Shown in pieces: positions 23,509 to 32,977 of a DNA stretch of 36,011 nucleotides. The stretch lies in the NCBI GenBank assembly GCA_944372795.1, contig CALWAF010000015.1, positions 1-36,011 of the forward strand. Direction: 5' to 3'. The translations under genes and the position numbers were made by a program. The stretch comes from an uncultured Clostridia bacterium (lineage in GTDB: Bacteria; Bacillota; Clostridia; Christensenellales; CAG-917). The number at the start of each line of letters is the position of its first letter. The first letter of the stretch is position 1. The notes under the pieces were generated by a model. It made no database searches, was not told the DNA's origin, and saw only the letters and a list, made by a program, of their open reading frames with translations.

Positions 23509-25183
23509 AGCTTTCACCGTCTCCGAAGAAGATTTTTTTATACTTATAATAGGTGCGCTCGTTGAGATTATAGCGTTCCATGGCGTCCTCGTCGGGGTCG
23601 GGATCGTCGAAGTAGACTCGCGCGAGCAGCACGCCGACCATTGTCTCCTCGCTGCGCAGCATGGCGATCTTCCTGCCTCCGCGGCACTTCCAGACCAGCT
23701 CGCCGTCGGCGTCCGTCGCGGTCATATCGTTGATGATCGTGGCAAGACGCTCGAGGTAGGTGGAGGGATCCTCGTCGGTGTAGACGATGTCACAAGCGGC
23801 GCGGTAGACCGCTCTGCACAGATGTTTTGGCAGCGCGTGGAAGGTGCGCGGAAGGACGAAATCGACGGGCTTATAGCGATTCTGCGTGACGATGTCGAAT
23901 TCCATGCTTATCCCGCCGCCGAGAAGATAATCCAGAATGATCTCCATGGCGTCGAAGGTGAGGTCAAGCCCGATGAGCCTCTCGCGGAAAATCTTTTCCA
24001 CACTGCGGTTGCGCACGCAGGAAAGGCAGATGAGGGTGGGACAAGCCACGAAATCGGGCGCATGCCAAAGCACCCAGCGCAGTGCTTCGTTGAAATCGGC
24101 GTCGTAGGCGAGCGCGGAGCGGATCTTGCTCACGTCCTGCGTCTCGCACACGTTTTTGACCTTGTTGACGTACTCGAGCGTAGCGCCGTGCGGCCATTCG
24201 TGCCCGTAGGGGACTCTCTCGGGCTCCTCCTTGAAGAGCTTGGCGTAGTACCCCGCGGGAGAATGCGGACCGTAGATATTGTTCAAGACGCCCATGACGC
24301 GGGATGCCTCGCGGTGTTTGCCGAGGTTCCAGAGCGCTTCCGCGCGGTACATCTCGCTGAACTGCTTGAAACGGGTGCTGCCGCTGACCACTTCCGCCGC
24401 CCGCAGCACGTCGGCATCCCTGCCCCGAGCAACAAGGAGGGGAAGCACTTTGAGCGCAAGCTCCACGGGGAGTTTCTCCGCCGCCATGATCTCGTCGAGG
24501 ATGGCGTCCGTCTCCGCAGTCCTCTCCTGCACGCTGTACGCGGTGGCGAGAGTCGCTTTGTTGTCGAGGGACGGATCCTCCCTCACCATCTGCTCGGAGA
24601 GAGCGACCACCTTGTCGAAGTCACCCTTGGCAAAGAGGCAGAGGGTCTTGATCTTCTGTGCGGTGGTCCTGTACGGCTCGGGAGCGTTCTCGAGCTCGCC
24701 CACACACAGCATCGCGCCGTCCAGATCGTGGTCGGCGAGAGCCTCGTTCGCGTAATACAGCTGGGTCTCGTAAAACTCCGCGTCGCCCTTCTTCGCCATA
24801 CGAAACATCGGGGTCTCCCCCTCCGCATCGGCGGCGGCGAGCACGGCGCTGTCGTCCTCGCCGAGATAGCGCAGATAATAAGCCGCCGCCTCCGCGTCCC
24901 CCTGCTCGAGAGCGTTGGAACACAGCTGCCAGAGGGCGGGAGTTTCGTCGTCCTCCGTCTTCGCCCTGCTCATGGCGGCATACAAAACCGCGTTGGACTC
25001 GTCCAACGCGTGAATTTCGGCATAAGCGCACCCGAGCGCGGTGTACGACGCGCTGTCGTCATCGAGTCCGCATGCGGTCTTAAAATAGCCTATCGCCTTC
25101 TCGATTTCTCCGTGGGACAGCGCCTTTGTACCCAGTTCCGTGTAATCGGCGCTGTCCAGCTTGAAATCAATGTGTTTCGCCAT
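23498..25183 (-). CDS. Tetratricopeptide-repeat protein of unknown function
   Basis: 561 residues, cytoplasmic (no signal or membrane segment). TPR-like units fill about 10-330, for example YTELGTKALSHGEIEKAIGY, then SYTALGCAYAEIHALDESNA, then ALWQLCSNALEQGDAEAAAY. The C-terminal third is a separate domain with CPTLICLSCVRN and LLGGGISMEFDIVTQ that I cannot assign. The ATG at 25183 is 1 base after the stop of the membrane-protein gene; a longer frame that starts within that gene has an Arg-rich antisense-like head and is rejected. TPR proteins act as scaffolds; the partners here are probably the two operon neighbours. Confidence 0.82.
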   Translation of the reverse strand: MAKHIDFKLDSADYTELGTKALSHGEIEKAIGYFKTACGLDDDSASYTALGCAYAEIHALDESNAVLYAAMSRAKTEDDETPALWQLCSNALEQGDAEAAAYYLRYLGEDDSAVLAAADAEGETPMFRMAKKGDAEFYETQLYYANEALADHDLDGAMLCVGELENAPEPYRTTAQKIKTLCLFAKGDFDKVVALSEQMVREDPSLDNKATLATAYSVQERTAETDAILDEIMAAEKLPVELALKVLPLLVARGRDADVLRAAEVVSGSTRFKQFSEMYRAEALWNLGKHREASRVMGVLNNIYGPHSPAGYYAKLFKEEPERVPYGHEWPHGATLEYVNKVKNVCETQDVSKIRSALAYDADFNEALRWVLWHAPDFVACPTLICLSCVRNRSVEKIFRERLIGLDLTFDAMEIILDYLLGGGISMEFDIVTQNRYKPVDFVLPRTFHALPKHLCRAVYRAACDIVYTDEDPSTYLERLATIINDMTATDADGELVWKCRGGRKIAMLRSEETMVGVLLARVYFDDPDPDEDAMERYNLNERTYYKYKKIFFGDGESYED

Positions 25184-25184
25184 C

Positions 25185-26345
25185 CTACTTTTTCTTCTTT
25201 TTCTTCTTGGGATTGACGTAGGGTTTGGGGGGCTGCTTGGCGTTGTTCTTCTTTTTCGCCTGACCCTCGCCCGCGTCCTCCGCATACTGCACCTTCGCCG
25301 AGGCGGCGCCCGCCTTTCCTCCGCCCTTGCGGTCACGCAAAGCGATGAGGGCCTTCTTGTCGGTGTACGCTTTGAGCGCCTTGCAGCGGGTCATGCCGCG
25401 GTCTGCAAGAGCCGTCCAGCTCTGCGCCCAGAACACGAAGCCGACCAGCAGCATCAGGATGCAGATGATGATGGCGAAGATGTTGTTGATCATGAGCAGC
25501 AGAAGAGGCGCCGCAGACAACACTCCGCATATCACGGTGACGAAAGGATTGTTGACGATGAGCACGATCGCGTCCTTGAAGGTGTCGCGGAAGGACATCC
25601 CGTAGGTGGCGAAGAGGGACATCATCACCATGGGGATGACCAGCAGCGGCGCGCCGAAGATGAAGGCGAGCACGACAGCCGCCATGCTGCCCGCGTCGGC
25701 GGTGCCCAGCTGCTCGAGCGTCAGCTGATTGAGAAGAGCCGTGCCCATCGCGAGGGCGATGAGGATGCCCACCGTCGCGGTCACGAGATATTTCCACCAA
25801 TACTTCGCGAACCCCATGAAGAAGGTGCGGGTGATCTTGGAATAATAGTCCTGATAATAGGAGCGCTTCGCGCAGTAAAAGAGACCCGCGATGAAGGGCG
25901 CCACGATGATGCCCGCGCCCGCCAGCATCATGAGAAGGGGCTGATAGACGTCCCAATAGAGCGTGGCGACGGACACCGCGATGTTGTCCCCGCCGGGATG
26001 CAGACCGACGCCCACTCCCTGCATGAAGTTATAGCCGCCGCCCATGACGTAGTTCTCGAAGAAGGGCGCCGCCACGAGGAAGACGAGCATGAAGACCAGC
26101 GCCGCGGGTGCGAACCACAGCGAGCCTTTGAGCAGCAGTGCGAAATTGGCGCGGACGACCGCGCCCGCCTTTTTGAAGGGGCTGTCGGGATATTCTTTTT
26201 TGGGTCTCGCCTCCGCCATGCCGGCGACGACGATCTTTGCCGGTTCCTCCGGTTCGACGACGACATCTGCGTCGACGAAAAACTTTCCGAGCAGGAACTT
26301 GGGTTCTCTAGCGGGCTTGCCCGCCGTCTGGGTCTGATTTGCCAT
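25185..26345 (-). CDS. Six-helix membrane protein with Lys-rich tail, unknown function
   Basis: 386 residues. A soluble N-terminus (1-70) is followed by helices at about 76-96, 136-157, 186-206, 220-244, 262-283 and 287-308, with both ends probably inside. The C-terminal 75 residues are basic and low in complexity (GQAKKKNNAKQPPKP) and end in seven Lys (380-386). The layout resembles DUF624/YesL-like membrane proteins only in general shape. ATG at 26345 with AAAGGAG upstream and a clear promoter; it heads a three-gene operon with the TPR and acidic proteins. The basic tail could bind the acidic partners or membrane lipids. Confidence 0.82.
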   Translation of the reverse strand: MANQTQTAGKPAREPKFLLGKFFVDADVVVEPEEPAKIVVAGMAEARPKKEYPDSPFKKAGAVVRANFALLLKGSLWFAPAALVFMLVFLVAAPFFENYVMGGGYNFMQGVGVGLHPGGDNIAVSVATLYWDVYQPLLMMLAGAGIIVAPFIAGLFYCAKRSYYQDYYSKITRTFFMGFAKYWWKYLVTATVGILIALAMGTALLNQLTLEQLGTADAGSMAAVVLAFIFGAPLLVIPMVMMSLFATYGMSFRDTFKDAIVLIVNNPFVTVICGVLSAAPLLLLMINNIFAIIICILMLLVGFVFWAQSWTALADRGMTRCKALKAYTDKKALIALRDRKGGGKAGAASAKVQYAEDAGEGQAKKKNNAKQPPKPYVNPKKKKKKK

Positions 26346-26371
26346 ACGGACTCCTTTGCTAAACTGCGTAT

Positions 26372-26400
26372 ATTCTACACTAACACGAAATAAATATCAA
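26372..26400 (-). promoter_or_regulatory. Promoter of the membrane protein-TPR-acidic protein operon
   Basis: Minus strand: TTGATA (26400-26395), a 17-base spacer and TAGAAT (26377-26372). Transcription would start near 26365, about 20 bases before the gene. Confidence 0.75.
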
Positions 26401-26482
26401 ATCAATACAATGGAAATGTGAAAAATTTGCGCCCGCCGCGGGAGGGTGCGGGGACAAAATGGCGCGGAGTTTCCGTTTTTTA

Positions 26483-26511
26483 TTGACAAGCCGCCGCCTT
26501 AAACATATACT
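26483..26511 (+). promoter_or_regulatory. Promoter of the asd-dapA-dapB operon
   Basis: A consensus TTGACA (26483-26488), a 17-base spacer and TATACT (26506-26511). The leader to asd is only about 40 bases and ends in CACAGGAGG, so there is no room for a lysine riboswitch. Confidence 0.85.
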
Positions 26512-26555
26512 TTTCCTTACAATAAGGAAATAGGTAAGGGGTCACAGGAGGTAAT

Positions 26556-27566
26556 ATGAAAAAGTTCAACATCGCCGTCGTCGGTGCGACCGGCATGGTC
26601 GGCAACAAGTTTCTCGAAGTGCTGACCGAAAGACAGCTCCCCGTCGAAAACTACTATCTTTTCGCGTCCGCAAGAAGCGCGGGCAAGCAGATCGACTTCA
26701 TGGGCAAGCCCCACACCGTCATCGAGCTCACGGAAGAGAACGTCATGGCTTTGAAGGGCAAGGTGGACTTCGCCCTCTTCTCGGCGGGCGCCGGCACTTC
26801 GGCGAAATTCGCTCCCGTGTTCGTGGAAGCGGGCGCCGTGGTGGTGGACAACTCCAGCCAGTGGCGCATGTACGACGACGTCCCCCTCGTCGTCCCCGAG
26901 GTCAATCCCGAGGACGTGAAGTGGAACAAGGGCATCATCGCGAACCCCAACTGCTCCACCATACAGGCGGTGGTCGCACTGAAGCCTCTCTATGACCGCT
27001 TCGGCATCAAGCGCATCGTCTACTCCACCTATCAGGCGGTGTCCGGCGCGGGCGTCGCGGGCTACAACGATCTCAAGAACGGCATCGCGGGCGAGGCACC
27101 CCAAAAGTTCCCCTACCCCATCGCGTTCAATATGCTCCCCCACATCGACGTCTTCCTCGACAACGGCTACACCAAAGAGGAATGGAAGATGATCGAGGAG
27201 ACCAAGAAGATCCTGCACGATCAGTCCCTCAAGATCACCGCGACCACGGTGCGCGTCCCCGTCTATCACGGGCACAGCGAGTCCATCAACATCGAGTTCA
27301 AGAAGCCCTGCACCCGTGACGAGGTGTTCGACTGCCTCTCCCACTTCCCCGGGCTGGTGCTCATGGACGACGTCAAGAACAACGTCTACCCCATGCCCAT
27401 CCTCGCCGAGGATCACGACGAAGTCTTCGTGGGCAGAGTGCGCATTGACGAGAGCGTCGAGAGCGGCGTCAACATCTGGTGCGTGGCGGACAACATCCGC
27501 AAGGGCGCGGCGACCAACGCCGTTCAGATAGTACAACTCCTCATCAACAACGCTTTGGAGGCATAA
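26556..27566 (+). CDS. asd: Aspartate-semialdehyde dehydrogenase
   Basis: NADPH-dependent reduction of aspartyl phosphate to the semialdehyde, the branch point to lysine and to homoserine. 336 residues, normal. GATGMVG (10-16) binds the cofactor; the catalytic Cys is in NPNCST (133); the substrate Arg and catalytic His lie in RVPVYHGHSE (233-242). Strong AGGAGG before the ATG. First gene of the lysine operon; dapA starts 1 base after it. Its product also feeds Hom (17065-18342). Confidence 0.96.
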   Translation: MKKFNIAVVGATGMVGNKFLEVLTERQLPVENYYLFASARSAGKQIDFMGKPHTVIELTEENVMALKGKVDFALFSAGAGTSAKFAPVFVEAGAVVVDNSSQWRMYDDVPLVVPEVNPEDVKWNKGIIANPNCSTIQAVVALKPLYDRFGIKRIVYSTYQAVSGAGVAGYNDLKNGIAGEAPQKFPYPIAFNMLPHIDVFLDNGYTKEEWKMIEETKKILHDQSLKITATTVRVPVYHGHSESINIEFKKPCTRDEVFDCLSHFPGLVLMDDVKNNVYPMPILAEDHDEVFVGRVRIDESVESGVNIWCVADNIRKGAATNAVQIVQLLINNALEA

Positions 27567-27567
27567 C

Positions 27568-28440
27568 ATGATTTTCAAGGGTACAGCCACGGCGCTCATC
27601 ACGCCGTTCACGCGTGACGGAGTGGATCTCGAAAGTTTCGGCCGCATCCTCGACGACCAGCTTGCAGGCGGCGTCGACGCTGTGGTCGTGCTCGGCACAA
27701 CGGGCGAGCCCGCGACCATGACGGCGGAGGAAAAGAAGTCCGTCATCGAGTTCGCGGTGAAAAAGCTCAAAGGCAAGCTCCCCGTCATAGTGGGCACGGG
27801 CGCAAATTCCACCGCCGCCGCGGTGGAGATGTCGGTCCTTGCCGAAAAGCTGGGCGCGGATGCGCTGCTGCTGGTCACCCCCTACTACAACAAGGCGACG
27901 CAGCAGGGACTCATCGAGCACTTCGGCGCCGTCGCCGAAGCGGTGAAACTCCCCATCATCTGCTACAACGTGCCGGGACGCACGGGCGTGAATATGCTGC
28001 CCGCCACTTTCGCGGAGCTCGCGAAGAGGTATGACAACATCGCCGCCATCAAGGAAGCCAGCGGCAACATGGAGCAGATCGAGGAAGCCATCCGTCTTTC
28101 GGAGGGCAACGCGGTCGTGTACAGCGGCGACGACGGCATCACCGTCCCCGTCATGGCGATGGGCGGCATGGGCGTCATCAGCGTTGTCAGCAACGCGGCT
28201 CCCCGCTTCACCTCCGAGATGACCTCCGCCTTCCTTGCGGGAGACCTAAAAAAGGCTGCGAAGATGCAGCTGGAGATGCTCCCCCTCGTGCGCGCCATGT
28301 TCTGCGAGGTCAACCCCATCCCCGTCAAGAAAGCGATGCAGCTGCGCGGGCTTGCGAGCGGCATCCTGCGCCTGCCTCTCACCGAGATGACGGCAGAGAA
28401 CGCGGCAAAGCTCGAAAAGCTGCTGCCCTCTTTTGTGTGA
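27568..28440 (+). CDS. dapA: 4-hydroxy-tetrahydrodipicolinate synthase
   Basis: Condenses pyruvate with aspartate semialdehyde in the first lysine-specific step. 290 residues, a TIM barrel of usual length. GTTGEP (43-48) holds the catalytic Thr pair; Tyr 133 is in CYNVPGRTG; the Schiff-base Lys is 162 in IKEASGN. Starts 1 base after asd. Whether this DapA is itself lysine-inhibited cannot be seen reliably from the sequence; the ACT-bearing DapB next to it offers another route to control. Confidence 0.96.
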   Translation: MIFKGTATALITPFTRDGVDLESFGRILDDQLAGGVDAVVVLGTTGEPATMTAEEKKSVIEFAVKKLKGKLPVIVGTGANSTAAAVEMSVLAEKLGADALLLVTPYYNKATQQGLIEHFGAVAEAVKLPIICYNVPGRTGVNMLPATFAELAKRYDNIAAIKEASGNMEQIEEAIRLSEGNAVVYSGDDGITVPVMAMGGMGVISVVSNAAPRFTSEMTSAFLAGDLKKAAKMQLEMLPLVRAMFCEVNPIPVKKAMQLRGLASGILRLPLTEMTAENAAKLEKLLPSFV

Positions 28441-28444
28441 ACCT

Positions 28445-29641
28445 ATGATAAAGATCGCGATCTCCGGTGCGGGCGGACGCATCGGACGCACAATGTATAA
28501 GTCACTCATCGGCTCGACGGAGTTCGAGGCGGTGTTCGGCGTGGACGTGAACGGGGCGGACGATCTGCCCTATCCCGTCTACAAGAGCTTTGCGGCGTCC
28601 CCCCTCGATGCGGACGTCGTCATCGACTTCTCCTCTCCCTCCGCTCTGGACGACATCCTCGCCTACGCCGCGGAGAAAAAGGCGAAGCTCGTGCTCGCCA
28701 CCACCGGCTACACCCCGGAACAGGAAAAACGCGTGGAATATGCCGCAGGCATAGTGCCCGTCTTCCGTGCGAGCAACATGTCTCTCGGCGTCAATCTGCT
28801 CGCCAATCTTGCAAAGGATGCGGCGAAGTTCCTCGGTGAGGACTATGACATCGAGATCGTCGAGACCCACCACAACCACAAGCTGGACTCCCCCAGTGGC
28901 ACCGCCCTCACTCTCGCGAACGAGATCAATTCCGTGCGCGACAATTCTCTCGCCTACACCTACGGCAGACACGAGGCGAAGCACCGCAGGGAACGAAACG
29001 AGCTGGGCATCCACGCCGTGCGCGGCGGCACCGTCGTCGGCAAACACGAGGTGATGTTCCTCGGCACGGGCGAAGTGATCACCTTAAAACACGAGTCCGA
29101 AAACAAAGAGGTCTTCGTACGCGGCGCTCTGCGCGCGGCGAAATTCCTCATGGACAAGGAGTCCGGGCTGTATGACATGACCTCGATCATCGCGCAGAAC
29201 TACGCCGTGACCTCCGTCACCTCGGAGACGGACGTGGCTCTGGTCACTCTGCCCCGCATCTCCTTTGACGGATTCCTCGCCCTGCTCGACGCCATCAAAC
29301 GCAACGACATCAACCTTGACATGATCAGCCACCACTTCAATGCGGACGCGACGGTCGCGGTCTCCTTCACCCTCGGAGACGCCGACGTCAAAAAGGCGGA
29401 GGGGCTCATCCCCGCCGACATCCCGTCCACCACGGTGCGAGGGGCTGCGAAGATCACCACGGAAGGCGCGGGAATGCAGCACAGGAGCGGCGTCGCGGCA
29501 GACGTTCTCTCCGCTCTGCGCGCGGCGGGCGCGGAGGTGCTGTCCATCACCACGTCCGAGACGCAGATATCCTGCTGCATAGACGCGAAATCCCTCCCGG
29601 CAGCGGAAGCCGCCGTAAAGAGCTATTACGGCATCAAATGA
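28445..29641 (+). CDS. dapB: 4-hydroxy-tetrahydrodipicolinate reductase fused to aspartokinase-type ACT domains
   Basis: 398 residues against about 250 for a normal DapB. Residues 1-247 are a complete DapB: cofactor loop GAGGRIG (8-14), LATTGYTPEQ, NMSLGVN (111-117), the catalytic ETHHNHKLDSPSGTA (140-154), and GIHAVRGGTVVGKHEV. From about 254 to the end is the regulatory half of LysC: VTSVTSETDVALVTL and DMISHHFN in the first ACT, then TTEGAGMQHRSGVAADVLSA and ITTSETQISCCID in the second. There is no kinase domain. ATG 28445 is chosen over a TTG inside dapA; spacing to the dapA stop is 4 bases. The frame is continuous across the junction, so this is a real fusion in this sequence. Lysine control of DapB is an inference. 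Confidence 0.93.
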   Translation: MIKIAISGAGGRIGRTMYKSLIGSTEFEAVFGVDVNGADDLPYPVYKSFAASPLDADVVIDFSSPSALDDILAYAAEKKAKLVLATTGYTPEQEKRVEYAAGIVPVFRASNMSLGVNLLANLAKDAAKFLGEDYDIEIVETHHNHKLDSPSGTALTLANEINSVRDNSLAYTYGRHEAKHRRERNELGIHAVRGGTVVGKHEVMFLGTGEVITLKHESENKEVFVRGALRAAKFLMDKESGLYDMTSIIAQNYAVTSVTSETDVALVTLPRISFDGFLALLDAIKRNDINLDMISHHFNADATVAVSFTLGDADVKKAEGLIPADIPSTTVRGAAKITTEGAGMQHRSGVAADVLSALRAAGAEVLSITTSETQISCCIDAKSLPAAEAAVKSYYGIK

Positions 29642-29663
29642 CAAAAACACAACTTTAACACGT

Positions 29664-29690
29664 AAAAACGCGGCATAACGCCGCGTTTTT
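29664..29690 (+). terminator. Intrinsic terminator of asd-dapA-dapB
   Basis: Perfect 11-bp stem AAAAACGCGGC/GCCGCGTTTTT with loop ATAAC, 22 bases after the dapB stop. Confidence 0.92.
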
Positions 29691-29829
29691 AATATAATTT
29701 CGTCCCTTACCGGGTGAGATGTAACTTCGGCGAGATAAACTTCACGTCCCGCGGGGAATGTTGTTACCCCCTCCTTCCCTTCGGAGTGAACATCAAACAT
29801 CTCTGTAAAATACGTCGCCCTATCGGGGT

Positions 29830-29854
29830 GTGGGGGTACTCCTTGTACCCCCAC
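29830..29854. repeat. GTGGGGG palindrome, copy 4
   Basis: 10-bp arms GTGGGGGTAC/GTACCCCCAC with loop TCCTT. It lies in a 490-base gene-free gap (29642-30134), next to a stretch (GGGGAATGTTGTTACCCCC, then TCCTTCCCTTCGG) that resembles the outer part of repeat B. Confidence 0.7.
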
Positions 29855-29872
29855 TGGGGGACGGAGTAAGGG

Positions 29873-29898
29873 CCCCACCGAAAATGCTTTCGGCGGGG
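29873..29898. repeat. CCCCACCGAAA hairpin, copy 1
   Basis: CCCCACCGAAA/TTTCGGCGGGG with loop ATGC and one mismatch, followed by CCCCGG. The same hairpin, with changed loops, recurs at 30087-30112 and 34706-34732. There is no T-run, so it is not a standard terminator. Confidence 0.75.
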
Positions 29899-29988
29899 CC
29901 CCGGTTTATACCCCACGAATAATCCTGCGGATTTTACGCGGGGACCCCGGTTTTATTGATTATCGTGTGTAAAAACCGCGATATTTGG

Positions 29989-30083
29989 ATGAAGTGCGCG
30001 AAAGCCCCCATATTCAGGACTCGCCGCGTACTTGGCGTACGTAAGAGGTCTGAATATGGGGGCTGACAAAGCAATTCGCCAAT
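29989..30083 (+). repeat. Variable-stem hairpin element, copy 1
   Basis: Begins ATGAAG and ends GACAAAGCAATTCGCCAAT. The stem AGCCCCCATATTCAG (30003-30017) pairs perfectly with 30050-30064, and the tip contains GCGTACTTGGCGTACGT. The element at 35301-35397 has the same two flanks and the same tip but a quite different stem sequence that is equally self-complementary. It lies between the converging dapB and gdhA genes, about 50 bases downstream of gdhA. Confidence 0.75.
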
Positions 30084-30086
30084 CTA

Positions 30087-30112
30087 CCCCACCGAAAGTT
30101 CTTTCGGCGGGG
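30087..30112. repeat. CCCCACCGAAA hairpin, copy 2
   Basis: CCCCACCGAAAG, loop TTC, TTTCGGCGGGG, followed by ACCCCGGG. It is 22 bases beyond the gdhA stop and could help end gdhA transcription or protect its 3' end. Confidence 0.75.
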
Positions 30113-30134
30113 ACCCCGGGTAGCGCGGTTTTAA

Positions 30135-31529
<1,395 letters not shown>

Positions 31530-31702
31530 TTATAATACCGCCGCACGGCATTCGCCGTTTTCTTTCTCCGCTCAGCCCTCCGCCCGAACGAAGAGCAAAA
31601 CCGATCAACGTACCCGCAAGGCGTCGGAAAGATCCGCCCGTTTGCGTCCGTTGCCTCCGAGGTCGTTCGCCGGAGCGGTTCTTCCCCTTCCGCTCCGGCT
31701 AA

Positions 31703-31733
31703 TAAAAAACGTGCGGCACATCAGCGCCGCACG
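31703..31733 (-). terminator. Intrinsic terminator behind the membrane protein gene 31783-32460
   Basis: Minus strand: ACGTGCGGC/GCCGCACGT 9-bp stem with an 8-base loop, then TTTTTATTA, 50 bases after the stop codon. The stretch 31476-31702 between this and gdhA has no recognisable gene. Confidence 0.85.
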
Positions 31734-31782
31734 TCAAAACGTCCATTGCCGTTACCTTTCCCGCTCCTTTGCGGGAAACCTT

Positions 31783-32460
31783 TTATCCGACCGCTTCCTC
31801 GTCGGCTGCCGCCATCTGCAACACGTCAGGCGCCTCGTCCTCTTCTGCCGCCGCTTCCGCCCTCAGCCTTTCGACCACGGGCAGCGTAATGACCCCGAAG
31901 GGGAAACCTTTCTTTTTGAACCCCAGCGTCTGCTCGTTTTTCACCGCCATAATGCCGGTGAGAAGGGGGAAGGTGATGAACACCAGCGAGAGAAGCAGCA
32001 TCACCGTAAGCACCGCCCACATAAGCCCGCCGTCGCCGAACCACGCCACGAAGCCTTCGTAAATCCTGTCCGTACGCATCAGCGCGTCCACCGCGTTCAG
32101 CTCCTCGAACGGAACGGGATTTGCCGCATAAGGCATAATCGCGATGAACACATACACGAGCGGGACGGTGAGCACGGTTGAGAACGCCGTGATGCCTATC
32201 GTCAGACCGTTGCGGAGTTTCCTGTCCTCGACCGTGATTGCCACGTTGGAGAAAAGCATTATGCCGCACGCCATGGTCAGAATGACGATGATGTACTTGG
32301 CGATAATGTTGTCCATCTCGCAGAAGGCGGGGAAGAAGCCGTTCGCGGGGTCTTCCTGCATTGCGTTGACGAGGAACAGTATGCCGAGCACGATTATGAG
32401 TCCCGCCAGGGTGAACAGCCCTATCTGCACTTTCTCGTTCTTTTTAAGTTGTTTTCTCAT
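31783..32460 (-). CDS. Small membrane protein of unknown function
   Basis: 225 residues from the second ATG of an ATG-ATG pair; GGGGGG at 32467-32472 is six bases upstream. Four helices are visible, at about 13-36, 58-75, 87-110 and 147-172. The N-terminus is basic (MRKQLKKNEK). The cytoplasmic C-terminus is acidic (EAAAEEDEAPD) after the stretch GFKKKGFPFGVITLPVVERL. I recognise no family. It has its own promoter and terminator, so it is monocistronic. Confidence 0.75.
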   Translation of the reverse strand: MRKQLKKNEKVQIGLFTLAGLIIVLGILFLVNAMQEDPANGFFPAFCEMDNIIAKYIIVILTMACGIMLFSNVAITVEDRKLRNGLTIGITAFSTVLTVPLVYVFIAIMPYAANPVPFEELNAVDALMRTDRIYEGFVAWFGDGGLMWAVLTVMLLLSLVFITFPLLTGIMAVKNEQTLGFKKKGFPFGVITLPVVERLRAEAAAEEDEAPDVLQMAAADEEAVG

Positions 32461-32507
32461 CATTATCCCCCCGACCTTGCCGCACACGGCAATGCCAATA
32501 TGGGTGT

Positions 32508-32536
32508 ATTATATTATAAAAGCCTTGCCCGCGCAA
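32508..32536 (-). promoter_or_regulatory. Promoter of the membrane protein gene 31783-32460
   Basis: Minus strand: TTGCGC (32536-32531), a 17-base spacer and TATAAT (32513-32508). A second TATAAT overlaps at 32518-32513. The leader of about 40 bases includes a small hairpin GCCGTGTGCGGC. Confidence 0.7.
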
Positions 32537-32596
32537 TAATATTTGGCACAAATCGCCAAAATAGTGGAAAAAACATAACAGGTGTATTATAATTTA

Positions 32597-32875
32597 TGCT
32601 GGAGCGGAATAATACGAACCGGGTTCAGCGGCGCCGATTTCCGCCTGAACTGCGTCATTCGCCTTGCTAATACGGGCAGGTATTAGCGGCGCCGACTTCC
32701 TTGCTCAGCCAAAAATCGGCTGGCGCGGAACTGCTCGCACCTCAGAGCAAGAGATTTTCGGATGATTTTGCTCTGGCGGAACGCAGGCAATAGTATACAT
32801 ATTGGCAAGTTTCGGCTGTGCAAAAGCGCCGAAAAGAATTGCTCTGAGGCAGGTTCGTATTATTCCGCTCCGGCA
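32597..32875. mobile_element. MITE-like element with 24-bp terminal inverted repeats and TA target duplication
   Basis: Left end 32597-32620 and right end 32852-32875 are inverted repeats matching at 23 of 24 positions (TGCTGGAGCGGAATAATACG at the left, TGCCGGAGCGG in the right complement). Both ends are flanked by TA (32595-32596 and 32876-32877), the target duplicated by IS630/Tc1-mariner enzymes. The 279-base body has no credible gene. AGCGGCGCCGA occurs twice inside, and CCTCAGAGCAA/TTGCTCTGAGG is an internal inverted pair. It lies just upstream of fhs, which leaves the fhs promoter uncertain. Confidence 0.8.
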
Positions 32876-32977
32876 TAGGACGATACGAGCGCCGCGGGGG
32901 CACATACCGCGCCCGCACGCGCGACGCTCGCGCATTGTACGCACGGTCGTACGCGCGGCACTTTTAAGGAGAAAAAT

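Noticed and set aside
26512..26555. Lysine riboswitch before asd
   Set aside because: Only about 40 leader bases, with no room for the five-helix structure.
29989..30083. Integron attC site
   Set aside because: The variable-stem design is reminiscent, but the conserved ends do not match attC core sites, and there is no integrase or cassette array in view.
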